The notes beneath the pieces were generated by a model that searched no databases, was not told the DNA's origin, and worked only from the letters and a program-made list of their open reading frames with translations. Both the position numbers and the translations under genes were made by a program. From Poindextera sp035295705 (GTDB lineage: Bacteria > Pseudomonadota > Alphaproteobacteria > Caulobacterales > Caulobacteraceae), in assembly GCA_035295705.1 (NCBI GenBank), contig DATGIN010000003.1:1-64000 (forward strand): 64,000 nucleotides of DNA. The letters run 5' to 3'. Below, piece after piece: positions 52,680 through 60,872 of this stretch (its first letter is position 1; the number at the start of each line of letters is the position of its first letter).

Positions 52680-53159
52680 ATGAGGCCGCACACCCCGGAC
52701 GACGACCCCGATCCGCAGGCTCGTGCGGAAGTCGAGGACGAAACCCACCTGAGCGACGACGCCGAGTTCGCGACGCTCGAGGAGGCGCCTGACGTCTACG
52801 ACGCGACGGAGCGCGAAGGCGACCGGAGGGACGAAGAGGCCTTCGCGGCCGACGCCGCCGACCTGGACCCGGACCTGCTGGACGAAGAGCAAGCCGAGGA
52901 CGACGAGCGCGAGCAAGGCGCCGACGACTACGAGCCGGAAGTAGAGTGGGCCGAGGCCGCCGGCGACGACGGCTCGGAGGCAAGGGGTGCGGTCGAGGAG
53001 GCGCTGCCGGCCGACGACATCGAAGGGCTGGACAAGGTTGGCGACGCCGACTCGGTCGAGGGCGGCGAAGACGATTTCACCAACTTCCAGTCCAGCCGCC
53101 TGAGCGACGCCGACCTCGATGCGCTCGGCTACCGCCGCACCGGCGGTCGCGACAGCTGA
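52680..53159 (+). CDS. Very acidic, mostly disordered protein of unknown function
   Basis: A 159-residue protein of extreme acidity; Asp and Glu make up about a third of it, in runs such as DEEQAEDDEREQGADDYEPE. A short C-terminal segment DFTNFQSSRLSDADLDALGY looks ordered and could be a binding motif. There is no signal peptide or membrane segment. GAAGGAGG lies 7 bases before the ATG, and codon use resembles the neighbours, so I take it as real. It might act as a nucleic-acid mimic or chaperone tail; this is only speculation. It sits between the FlbA-like gene and moxR. Confidence 0.65.
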   Translation: MRPHTPDDDPDPQARAEVEDETHLSDDAEFATLEEAPDVYDATEREGDRRDEEAFAADAADLDPDLLDEEQAEDDEREQGADDYEPEVEWAEAAGDDGSEARGAVEEALPADDIEGLDKVGDADSVEGGEDDFTNFQSSRLSDADLDALGYRRTGGRDS

Positions 53160-53306
53160 AGCCGACACGGCGGCCGGCATCCACAGCCGCGCCAGTCCGC
53201 CTCGCGAAACGCCCTTGCAACGCGCGGGCCTCCCCTTACTTTGCGCGCCTGTCGAACAGTTGTTAGAGACGAGGCGCCGATAGCGAGACGCGCCCAGAGG
53301 AGATGT

Positions 53307-54182
53307 ATGAGCCAGCAGCGGTTTGAAGGCACTGCCGACTATGTCGCCACCGACGACCTGAAAGTCGCGGTGAACGCGTCGATCGCGCTCGAGCGCCCGT
53401 TGCTGGTCAAGGGAGAGCCCGGCACCGGCAAGACGGTGCTGGCTTACGAAGTCGCCAAGGCGCTCAACGCGCCGCTCATCACCTGGCACATCAAGTCGAC
53501 CACGAAAGCGGCGCAGGGCCTCTACGAATACGACGCGGTGACCCGCCTGCGCGATTCGCAGCTTGGCGACGAGCGCGTGAAGGACGTCCGCAACTACATC
53601 CGCCAGGGCAAGCTCTGGGACGCCTTCGCGTCCGACGAACGGCCGGTGCTGTTGATCGACGAGATCGACAAGGCCGACATCGAGTTCCCGAACGACCTCC
53701 TGCAGGAGCTCGATCGGATGGAGTTCTACGTCTACGAGACCAACGAGACGATCCAGGCCAAGATCCGGCCGGTGGTGCTGATTACGTCCAACAACGAAAA
53801 GGAGTTGCCGGACGCCTTCCTGCGCCGCTGCTTCTTCCACTACATCCGCTTTCCGGATGCGGAAACGATGGAAGCCATCGTCGACGTGCACTTTCCTGGC
53901 ATCAAGAAGAAGCTGGTCGCCGAGGCGCTGCGCATCTTCTACGACATGCGCAAGGTGCCGGGGCTGAAGAAGAAGCCGTCGACGTCAGAGCTGCTCGACT
54001 GGCTGAAACTGCTGCTGGTCGAGGACATCGACGACGAGGCGTTGCGCGAGCGCGATCCGACCAAGCTGATCCCGCCGTTGCACGGCGCGCTCTTGAAGAA
54101 CGAGCAAGACGTGCACCTGTTCGAGCGGCTGGCCTTCCTGGCGCGGCGCGAGAGCGCCGGCAATCGTCCCGGACAGCAGTAG
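53307..54182 (+). CDS. MoxR-family AAA+ ATPase
   Basis: A 291-residue AAA+ protein. Walker A LVKGEPGTGKTVLAYEVA (about residues 32-50), Walker B RPVLLIDEIDKADIEFPNDL, sensor 1 LITSNNEKELPDAFLRRCFF and sensor-2 arginine region are present. MoxR ATPases act as chaperones that remodel partner complexes and are usually next to a VWA-domain gene; no such partner follows here, only a 209-base gap and a dehydrogenase gene. ATG 53307 has AGAGGAG upstream. Confidence 0.94.
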   Translation: MSQQRFEGTADYVATDDLKVAVNASIALERPLLVKGEPGTGKTVLAYEVAKALNAPLITWHIKSTTKAAQGLYEYDAVTRLRDSQLGDERVKDVRNYIRQGKLWDAFASDERPVLLIDEIDKADIEFPNDLLQELDRMEFYVYETNETIQAKIRPVVLITSNNEKELPDAFLRRCFFHYIRFPDAETMEAIVDVHFPGIKKKLVAEALRIFYDMRKVPGLKKKPSTSELLDWLKLLLVEDIDDEALRERDPTKLIPPLHGALLKNEQDVHLFERLAFLARRESAGNRPGQQ

Positions 54183-54391
54183 AAAGTCAGCGTCTCAGGC
54201 GGCTTTCGCTGAACGTCCGATTCGGCCCGCAAGGGCTGGCTGACGCGCCCAGAGCGGGCGATGGCCGCCGAGCGCGCGTCCGCATCGCAACGGCCAAAAA
54301 CCCTGCTAGAGAAGGAGCACGTCGCCTCGGCGCGCCGCGGGGCGCGGGCGGGGCGAGGCCCTTTGCGTGGACCGCCTATCGAGGGTTTGCG

Positions 54392-55729
54392 ATGCGAGCG
54401 ATCATCGGTGCTGCTTTGCTCGTGTCGGCCGCACTCCCGGCGAACGCGGGCGTCCTTGCCGGCATGGCGGCCTACGGTGACTGGCGCACGGACCACCCTG
54501 GCGTCGTGCGAAAGATCACCCCGGCCGACCTGCCGGCGATCGGCAAGACGCCCGTGGGCGTCGCCCCGCCGGCGATGGTCGACAAGCCGGCGAAAGCGTC
54601 GCTGGACACCCTCCCAGGGTTCTCCGTAAGCGCGTTCGCGAAGTTGGACGCCCCTCGCCTGATCCGCGTTGCGCCGAACGGCGACATCTTCGTCTCGGAG
54701 GGCGACGTCGGCCGGGTCGCCGTGCTGCGTGCGCCGGCGGGCGCCGCCCAGGCGGGGACCGTCGAGCGGTTCGCTGAGGGTCTGAAGCAGCCGTTCGGCA
54801 TCGCCTTCTATCCGCCGGGGCCCAATCCCCAGTGGGTCTACATCGCCAACACCGACTCCGTCGTTCGCTTCCCCTACCGCAACGGCGACCTGAAGGCGCG
54901 TGGCGCGCCCGAGACGGTCATCGCAAAGCTGACCGAAACCCACTCCGATCACTGGACGCGCGACATCGTCTTCTCGCCGGACGGCAGGCGCATGTACGTC
55001 TCGGTCGGTTCCGGCTCCAACGACGCGGAGTCGATGCCGAAGAAGACCGCGGACGAGACGAAAGCCTGGCAGGCGGGCCATGCCTTGGGCGCGGCGTGGG
55101 GCATCGAGACCGGCCGCGCCGACGTGCTGGTCGCCGACCCCGACGGCAAGAACGTCCAGGTGTTCGCCACAGGCCTTCGCAACTGCGTCGGGATGGCCAT
55201 CCAGCCGCAGACCCACGACCTCTGGTGCTCGACCAACGAGCGGGACCTGCGCGGCGACGACCTGCCGCCCGACTATGTGACCCGCGTTCGCCAGGGCGGA
55301 TTCTATGGCTGGCCGTGGTTCTACATCGGCGACCACGTCGACCCGCAGCACCGCGGCGAGCGCCCGGACCTGGCTGGCAAGATCACCGTTCCCGACGTGC
55401 TCATCCAGCCGCACTCGGCGCCGCTGCAACTCACCTTCTACGACGGACGCGGGCCGGCGGCGTTCCCGGCCGAGTACCGGGGCGATGCGTTCATCGCGCT
55501 GCACGGATCGTGGAACCGCGCCAAGCGGACCGGCTACAAGGTCGTGCGCGTCCACCTCCGCAACGGTGTCCCCGACGGGGCCTACGAGGACTTCCTCACC
55601 GGCTTTGTGGTTGACGCGACGAGCGTGTGGGGGCGGCCGGTCGGCGTTGGCGTGGCGTCCGACGGCGCCCTTCTGGTGGCGGACGACGGATCGAACGAGA
55701 TCTGGAGGGTGGCGTATGCGAAGCATTAG
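54392..55729 (+). CDS. PQQ-dependent sugar (sorbosone-type) dehydrogenase
   Basis: A 445-residue exported beta-propeller enzyme. The signal peptide (residues about 1-19, ending ANAG) precedes a six-bladed propeller with LIRVAPNGDIFVSEGDVGRV, AFYPPGPNPQWVYIANTDSV, HWTRDIVFSPDGRRMYVSVG and GGFYGWPWFYIGDHVDPQH. The family oxidises aldose-like sugars in the periplasm using PQQ; sorbosone dehydrogenase is the nearest named member, and the real substrate is unknown. Its 3' end overlaps a cytochrome c gene by 14 bases, which would take the electrons. No pqq synthesis genes are in the window. Confidence 0.9.
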   Translation: MRAIIGAALLVSAALPANAGVLAGMAAYGDWRTDHPGVVRKITPADLPAIGKTPVGVAPPAMVDKPAKASLDTLPGFSVSAFAKLDAPRLIRVAPNGDIFVSEGDVGRVAVLRAPAGAAQAGTVERFAEGLKQPFGIAFYPPGPNPQWVYIANTDSVVRFPYRNGDLKARGAPETVIAKLTETHSDHWTRDIVFSPDGRRMYVSVGSGSNDAESMPKKTADETKAWQAGHALGAAWGIETGRADVLVADPDGKNVQVFATGLRNCVGMAIQPQTHDLWCSTNERDLRGDDLPPDYVTRVRQGGFYGWPWFYIGDHVDPQHRGERPDLAGKITVPDVLIQPHSAPLQLTFYDGRGPAAFPAEYRGDAFIALHGSWNRAKRTGYKVVRVHLRNGVPDGAYEDFLTGFVVDATSVWGRPVGVGVASDGALLVADDGSNEIWRVAYAKH

Positions 55730-56081
55730 GCTGGCCGCCCTCGGCGCCGCGACGGCGATGATCGCGTTGGCGACCACAGCCTCGGCGCAGGACGCGGGCT
55801 CCGAGGTCTATCAGGAGCGCTGCAGCCAGTGCCACGTGCTGAACGGGGTCGGGCAAGGCCCAAGCCTGATCGGCGTCGTCGGCCGCAAGGCGGCATCGCT
55901 GCCCGGCTATCCGTTCTCGGCGGCGCTCAAGAAATCCGGCCTCAGCTGGACGCCGGCGAACCTCGACGCATTCCTGGAATCGCCGACCAAGCTCGTTCCC
56001 GGCACCGCCATGCGCGCCGTTGTCGCGGACGCCGCGGAGCGCAAAAGCCTCGTCGCTTACCTTGCCACACTAAAGCGGTAG
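55716..56081 (+). CDS. Cytochrome c, class I, periplasmic
   Basis: A 121-residue protein with a signal peptide (about residues 1-24, TTASAQD) and one heme-binding motif CSQCH (Cys36, Cys39, His40). The distal Met ligand is in GTAMRAVVAD near residue 97. GVGQGPSLIGVVGRKAASLPG is typical of class I cytochrome c. Its ATG lies inside the dehydrogenase frame, so the two are cotranscribed and it is the probable electron acceptor. Convergent with 56086-56454, with a 4-base gap. Confidence 0.93.
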   Translation: MRSIRLAALGAATAMIALATTASAQDAGSEVYQERCSQCHVLNGVGQGPSLIGVVGRKAASLPGYPFSAALKKSGLSWTPANLDAFLESPTKLVPGTAMRAVVADAAERKSLVAYLATLKR

Positions 56082-56085
56082 GCGA

Positions 56086-56454
56086 TCACGCCCGCTGGAC
56101 GTCGGTCACCTTGTAGGTCAGCAGCCGGCCGTCCTCGTCGGTGACGGAAACGTACTCCCCCACCGCAAACCGGTGCTCACCCAGGCGGTAGAGCGGCTCC
56201 TCGGCGTCGGCCTGGTCTCCATAGTCGAAGAACCAGCGGCCATTGCGATGCGCGAGCTTGCCTTCCTCGGGGTCTTCGTCGGGCGCGAACCGCCGCACGG
56301 TGCAGCCGCCGCGCGCGCGCCGAAACGCCGCCTCGTCCAGCTTTCCATCGGCCGTCAGCGGCGCCACCAACGAATATCCCCGGTGGTCGTCGCCGTCCGC
56401 GAACTCGGTGCCAGGGTTGCGCGCCAGGCGCATGACGATGCGGCTTAGGGCCAT
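56086..56454 (-). CDS. Conserved small cytosolic protein, unknown function
   Basis: A 122-residue protein from ATG 56454 with AAAGAGAT upstream. It starts MALSRIVMRLARNPGTEFAD, then HRGYSLVAPLTADGKLDEAAF, RNGRWFFDYGDQADAEEPLY and GEYVSVTDEDGRLLTYKVTD. The last part resembles a small beta-barrel. No signal, membrane or catalytic motif was seen. It follows the universal stress protein gene by 26 bases in the same direction and may be cotranscribed with it. I do not recognise the family. Confidence 0.7.
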   Translation of the reverse strand: MALSRIVMRLARNPGTEFADGDDHRGYSLVAPLTADGKLDEAAFRRARGGCTVRRFAPDEDPEEGKLAHRNGRWFFDYGDQADAEEPLYRLGEHRFAVGEYVSVTDEDGRLLTYKVTDVQRA

Positions 56455-56480
56455 CGGGATCTCTTTGCGCTCGAGGGAAG

Positions 56481-57311
56481 CTAATGCGACAGGAAAAGCG
56501 AGGGGGCTTCGGTGGCGTTCATGAACGCCCTGGTGGTGCCGCCGAAGATGTACTCCTGCAACCGGGGGTGGCCAAAGGCGCCGGCGACCAGAAGGTTCGC
56601 GCCGGCTTCCTTCGCGGCGCGAATCAGGCCGCCGCCAGGATCGCCGGATTCGCTCAGACTCTGCACATCGGCGGCGATTCCGCGCACCTGGAAGAAGCCC
56701 TGCAACCGCACCGGATCGAAGTAGCGCGCGGATGACGCCGGCGCGGCGAGAATGACGACGCGCGACGCGCGCTGCAGCAACGGCAGCGCCGTGCGGGCGG
56801 CGCGGCTGGCCTCCTTGCCGCCGTCCCAGGCCACCGCGACGACCCCTCCCACGCTTAGCCCTTGGCGCGCGACGATCGTCGGCCGCTGTTCGTCGGCGAC
56901 GATCTGCTGGAAGCTCTCGGCCAGCGGCCCCCTGCCCTTCGCGGCGCCGTCGTCGAAGACGACGACGTCTGAAAGCCGCCCCTCCATCGACAGCGCCGAC
57001 CAGACCGGCGACGAAAGCGCGGTGAACGACTTTCTCCCGTAGCCGACCGCCTCGCATGCGGCGCGGGCCGCCCGCTCGCCTTCGGCGGCGGCCTCCTTCA
57101 GGCTCTGAACGGCGGTGACCTGCACGCCGCCCATGAAACCCTCGCCCATCCACGGCATGAGGTCGGCCACGTCGGCCGGCGCGTATACCGCAGCCAGCTC
57201 GGCCTCGAACGGTTCGGCGATGGCCCGCGCGGCATCCAGCAGCGCCGCATCGGCGTCGCCGCCTGCGACCGGCGCCATGATCCGCGCCCAGCTCATGCTC
57301 AGCCCCGCCAT
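56481..57311 (-). CDS. Universal stress protein, tandem UspA domain
   Basis: A 276-residue protein of two UspA-like halves. The first (MSWARIMAPVAGGDADAALL) is divergent; the second (VVAVAWDGGKEASRAARTAL) ends with the ATP-binding G-2x-G-9x-G-S/T-like segment GANLLVAGAFGHPRLQEYIF and continues GGTTRAFMN. Universal stress proteins help survival under starvation and other stresses. ATG 57311 has GAGG 5 bases upstream; the ATG 15 bases later (57296) is an alternative. Divergent from the HD-domain gene. Confidence 0.9.
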   Translation of the reverse strand: MAGLSMSWARIMAPVAGGDADAALLDAARAIAEPFEAELAAVYAPADVADLMPWMGEGFMGGVQVTAVQSLKEAAAEGERAARAACEAVGYGRKSFTALSSPVWSALSMEGRLSDVVVFDDGAAKGRGPLAESFQQIVADEQRPTIVARQGLSVGGVVAVAWDGGKEASRAARTALPLLQRASRVVILAAPASSARYFDPVRLQGFFQVRGIAADVQSLSESGDPGGGLIRAAKEAGANLLVAGAFGHPRLQEYIFGGTTRAFMNATEAPSLFLSH

Positions 57312-57405
57312 GTTCCTCGCGCTCCCGACGCGTCTTGTGTCTCTCTGTTGACGCCGTTCTTCGCCGTTGGGATTACGATAGATCAAATCTGGGCCAGTCC
57401 GCAGC

Positions 57406-58071
57406 ATGGGAACGCGAATGCCGCCGAAACGGCTGCGCCGCGCCGAGCGCACCCCGCGCGCCTGGCAGCGCATGCTCTCCGGACGGCGGCTCGACCTGTT
57501 GGACCCCTCGCCCCTCGACATCGAGATTGAGGACATCGCCCACGGCCTCGCGCGCGTGGCGCGCTGGAATGGACAGACGCTCGGCGAGCACGGATTCTCG
57601 GTCGCGCAACATTCGCTGGTGGTGGAAGAGATCGCCGTTCATATCGACCCGACGCTCGAGCCGCGCTGGCGGCTCGCGGCCCTGCTGCACGATGCCGCCG
57701 AGTACGTGATCGGTGACATGATCTCGCCCTTCAAGGCGGCGCTTGGCCTGAACTACAAGGGATTTGAGGAACGACTGGAAGCAGCCGTGCAGGTCCGCTT
57801 CGGACTTCCCGGCCGACTGCCGGCGCCGGTCAGGACCCTCATCAAGCAGGCGGATCGCGCCAGCGCCTTCTTCGAGGCGACGCAGCTGGCGGGGTTCAGC
57901 GCCGAAGAGGCGGTCGCCCTCTTCGACCCGCCGCCGCATTCATACCGGCCGGCGCTCACGCCGATGAGCGCCACCGAGGCGCAGGCGCGCTATATCGAGC
58001 GCTTTCTGCTGCTCAGCCAAGCGACAGGGTTTGCACCGCTCCAACGGCGGGCGGATACGGAACGGGCATGA
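57406..58071 (+). CDS. HD-domain phosphohydrolase
   Basis: A 221-residue HD-superfamily protein. The metal-binding residues appear in LGEHGFSVAQHSLVVEEIA and LAALLHDAAEYVIGDMISPF (His-Asp pair at about 94-95), followed by a downstream Asp in IKQADRASAFFEATQ. This pattern is that of YfbR-type 5'-nucleotidases/HD hydrolases (COG1896). The substrate is unknown. It overlaps the phosphatase gene by 4 bases (ATGA), the first of a three-gene coupled operon that ends with a NadQ-like protein. Confidence 0.88.
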   Translation: MGTRMPPKRLRRAERTPRAWQRMLSGRRLDLLDPSPLDIEIEDIAHGLARVARWNGQTLGEHGFSVAQHSLVVEEIAVHIDPTLEPRWRLAALLHDAAEYVIGDMISPFKAALGLNYKGFEERLEAAVQVRFGLPGRLPAPVRTLIKQADRASAFFEATQLAGFSAEEAVALFDPPPHSYRPALTPMSATEAQARYIERFLLLSQATGFAPLQRRADTERA

Positions 58072-58601
58072 CCCTGGTCGTCTGTTCGCTGGCCAATCTC
58101 GACGAAGTGATCCTCACGCGGCGGCCGTCGCATGTGATCACGCTGCTCAGCGGCGGCCTGATGATCGGCCCGCTAGCGGCGTTCGGGCCGGACCGGCATC
58201 TGCGCCTGGCGGTGGACGACATCCACGAGCCGATCGCTGGCATGGTCGCGCCCGACGAGGCGACCGTCGAGCAGGTGCTGGCGTTCGGGCACGCCTGGGA
58301 CGGCGCGGCCCCCATGATCGTGCACTGCTTTGCCGGCGTCAGCCGCTCGTCCGCCTCAGCGCTCGCCATTGCCTGTGCGCGCAATCCCGACGTCGACGAG
58401 CTCGTCATCACGACAGCGCTCCGGCGCCTGGCGCCCCACGTCTTCCCCAATCGGCGCATCACCGCCATCGCCGATGCGATGCTCGGCCGCCAGGGCCGAC
58501 TGATCGCGGCGGTCGAAGCCATGGGCGCCGACGACCTCGAGGCGCCGAAGCGGCCGGTCGAACTGCCATCGGACTTCCGGGCGCACGCACGCGCGCCATG
58601 A
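58068..58601 (+). CDS. Predicted protein tyrosine phosphatase (COG5350-like)
   Basis: A 177-residue cytosolic protein with the P-loop HCFAGVSRSSA, catalytic Cys87 and Arg93 in the HCxxGxxRS pattern. A general-acid-like Asp occurs in AVDDIHEP near residue 51. It resembles the COG5350 predicted tyrosine phosphatases of alphaproteobacteria. It overlaps the HD gene (ATGA at 58068) and the next gene (ATGA at 58598), so the three proteins are translationally coupled. The substrate is unknown. Confidence 0.85.
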   Translation: MTLVVCSLANLDEVILTRRPSHVITLLSGGLMIGPLAAFGPDRHLRLAVDDIHEPIAGMVAPDEATVEQVLAFGHAWDGAAPMIVHCFAGVSRSSASALAIACARNPDVDELVITTALRRLAPHVFPNRRITAIADAMLGRQGRLIAAVEAMGADDLEAPKRPVELPSDFRAHARAP

Positions 58602-59554
58602 CGACGGTGGTCATCGGCCTTTCCGCGGTCGTCGTCGCGGTGCGGGAGCGCGATGCGGTGGTGCTGACCGTGCGCGCGCACGACGCGCAGACCGGCGAGG
58701 CGTCGCGGATGCTCGGCCTGCCGTTCGGCCCGTTCGACCCGGATGCGCACCGCACGTTCGAGCTTGCGATGCGCGCGTTCGTCACCGAGCAGACGCGGTT
58801 CGAACTGGGCTACGTCGAGCAGCTCTACACCTTCGGCGACCGCGGCCGCGACGCGCCGCGCGCCGACGTCGGCGCGGGCGGCGCGCGGGTCATCTCCGTC
58901 GGCTATCTGGCGCTGACGCCGGCGGCCGTCGAACAGCTCGGGCCTGACACCGTGTGGACCCCCTACACCCGCTTCTTTCCGTGGGAGGATTGGCGGCGCG
59001 GGCGACCGGCGCTGATCGACGATGTCATCGCCCCCAAGCTCGCCGAGTGGGCGGCCGGGGCGGAAGAGCGCCGCGCCCGCGCCAGGCTGTTGTTCGCCCT
59101 GGACGGCTCGCCGTGGAACGAGGAGCGCGTCCTTGAGCGCTATGAGCTGCTCTACGAGGCCGCTCTTGCTCCGGAAGCGGCGCGCGATCGGGCGCGCGGC
59201 GCCGGCGCATCAGCCGTGCTCGACGCCACGCTCGGCGAGCCGATGCTCTCGGACCACCGACGGATTCTGGCCACGGGCCTCGGCCGTCTGCGCAGCAAGC
59301 TCAAGTACCGGCCGGTGGCGTTCGAGCTCATGCCGCCGGAGTTCACGCTGTCGCACCTGCAGCGAACCGTTGAAGCGGTGGCCGGCGTGGCCCTGCACAA
59401 GCAGAACTTCCGCCGCGGGCTGGAGCGGACCGACCTCGTCGAGGGGTTGGGACGTCGTCACGCCGAGACCGGCGGCCGCCCCGCCGAGCTGTTTCGCTTC
59501 CGCCGCGAGCGGCTGATGAAGGCGCCCGCGCCGGGGCTGGCGCTGCCGCGCTGA
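58598..59554 (+). CDS. NadQ-like NAD biosynthesis regulator (Nudix-related, COG4111)
   Basis: A 318-residue protein. The N-terminal part (about residues 1-190) looks Nudix-like but lacks the catalytic GX5EX7REUXEEXGU motif; LPFGPFDPDAHRTFELAMRA and FVTEQTRFELGYVEQLYTFG are recognisable segments. The C-terminal part (about 225-318) is a winged helix with HLQRTVEAVAGVALHKQNFR. It matches the layout of NadQ, the alphaproteobacterial repressor of NAD synthesis genes, from family memory. ATGA overlap with the phosphatase gene. No nad gene is in the window. Confidence 0.68.
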   Translation: MTTVVIGLSAVVVAVRERDAVVLTVRAHDAQTGEASRMLGLPFGPFDPDAHRTFELAMRAFVTEQTRFELGYVEQLYTFGDRGRDAPRADVGAGGARVISVGYLALTPAAVEQLGPDTVWTPYTRFFPWEDWRRGRPALIDDVIAPKLAEWAAGAEERRARARLLFALDGSPWNEERVLERYELLYEAALAPEAARDRARGAGASAVLDATLGEPMLSDHRRILATGLGRLRSKLKYRPVAFELMPPEFTLSHLQRTVEAVAGVALHKQNFRRGLERTDLVEGLGRRHAETGGRPAELFRFRRERLMKAPAPGLALPR

Positions 59555-59618
59555 CCGCGCAGAAGTGCGGAGGACCGCTGGCGTCGCGGCGCCGGCGACC
59601 TCCGCCTGCTCCTGGTTT

Positions 59619-60140
59619 CTAGAATTTCCGCACGTAGGCGAGCGACCAGACGTTGGCGTCAAGGTCCGAGCGGTCGGCCGTCTCGCGCGTGTAGTCGGCT
59701 CGCACCCCGTCGTGGCCCGCGAAATACTGGGCGCCGACGCCGGCGTTCCAGCTGGTCACGTTCGCATGGAAGCTCTCACCGGGTCGGCTCAGGTGAAGGT
59801 CGGTCGCGCCATAGCCGACCCTTCCCAGGACGTCGAGATTCGGCGTGATTGGCAGGAATCCCACCGCGTAGCCCGCGTACTGGTCGTTCACGTGCACGGA
59901 CGCGGCTTGGCCGCCGATGTTGACGCGGTCGCCGCCCAACCCGGCCGACCCTTCCCCCTCGACGCCGAGGTAGGGCATGAACCGGTAACCGAGCCGGCCG
60001 GTGATCGCGCCGACGTTCGCCGACCCGCTGTTCAGGTCCTCGCCGCCGAGCGTGCCGTAGACGCCTGTCGCCTGCGCGAAGGCGGGGGCGGCCGTGGCGA
60101 GCAGCGTCAACGCCGAGGCGGTCAGAAGCACTGATTTCAT
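59619..60140 (-). CDS. Outer-membrane beta-barrel protein
   Basis: A 173-residue exported protein. Signal peptide (residues about 1-22, ATAAPAFAQ) followed by short alternating beta-strands such as YGTLGGEDLNSGSANVGAIT, LGYRFMPYLGVEGEGSAGLG and LDVLGRVGYGATDLHLSRP, closing with SLAYVRKF with a terminal Phe. The pattern is of an eight-stranded OmpA-like/Opa-type barrel. Function unknown. ATG 60140 has GGGAGTAAG upstream. Confidence 0.85.
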   Translation of the reverse strand: MKSVLLTASALTLLATAAPAFAQATGVYGTLGGEDLNSGSANVGAITGRLGYRFMPYLGVEGEGSAGLGGDRVNIGGQAASVHVNDQYAGYAVGFLPITPNLDVLGRVGYGATDLHLSRPGESFHANVTSWNAGVGAQYFAGHDGVRADYTRETADRSDLDANVWSLAYVRKF

Positions 60141-60294
60141 AAGGCTTACTCCCTGCTGATGAGAAGCGTCGTGCTCACCCGCCCAGCCATGGTCGCAGAC
60201 CTTCAAACGCGCAGGTGGCCGCTTCGGGTCGCCCGTGCGGCCGGAATGAGGGCGCCGTTGCACAACGGCAAAGCCAGCCAGGCCGCAGCGCGGC

Positions 60295-60858
60295 TCAGAG
60301 AAGATATGCCCAGATCGCTACAGCGACGCCCGCCAGGCCAAGCAAACTCGCGCCGATCCAGGGCCAGCGCTTCTTGGTGATGATGGCGATCGTCGAAACC
60401 GCGATGCCGATTTCGAGCAGCGTGGCGGCGATGGACAGCCGATGGTGCCGCGCCTCGTGGCTCTCGCTCTTTTCCAGCGCCCGATCGCGCTGATGTTCGA
60501 AGGCCTTGGCCTCGGCCTGCGCCTGGTCCTGACCCTGGCCCTCGGTCTTCGCCTTCTTCGCGTTGTCAGCCGCGTTCGCCCCGCCCGCAGCCGCCGCGAT
60601 CGCGTACATGTTCTTCTTGAGGCTCTTGGCCTCGTAGAAGTTCCATTGGTCGGTCGCCTGCTCCTGGGCCAGCACCGCCTGGTTCGCCGCGATGATCGCG
60701 CTGGCGCTCTCGAACGTCTCGAGGCTGGCGGCGGTGGCCGCGACGACGGCCAGGATGGCGATGGTGATCGAAACGCGGGAGACGAAGGGATCGCTCTCGT
60801 GCGCAGCATGCGCGGCGTGTTCTGCGTGCTCGTGCGCATCGAGCGCTGGGTCGCTCAT
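60295..60858 (-). CDS. DUF4337 membrane protein
   Basis: A 187-residue protein. The acidic/histidine-rich N-terminus (ALDAHEHAEHAAHAAHESD) is followed by a membrane helix (about 29-52), a long alanine/lysine/glutamine helical region and two C-terminal helices (LSIAATLLEIGIAVSTIAI, WIGASLLGLAGVAVAIWAYL). These are features of DUF4337. Function unknown. It begins 14 bases after the ppdK stop in the same direction, so cotranscription with ppdK is possible. Confidence 0.82.
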   Translation of the reverse strand: MSDPALDAHEHAEHAAHAAHESDPFVSRVSITIAILAVVAATAASLETFESASAIIAANQAVLAQEQATDQWNFYEAKSLKKNMYAIAAAAGGANAADNAKKAKTEGQGQDQAQAEAKAFEHQRDRALEKSESHEARHHRLSIAATLLEIGIAVSTIAIITKKRWPWIGASLLGLAGVAVAIWAYLL

Positions 60859-60872
60859 CGGACGGCTCCGTC

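Noticed and set aside
54183..54391. Missed gene between moxR and the dehydrogenase
   Set aside because: No open frame with ribosome-binding site or coding bias is visible in the 209 bases.
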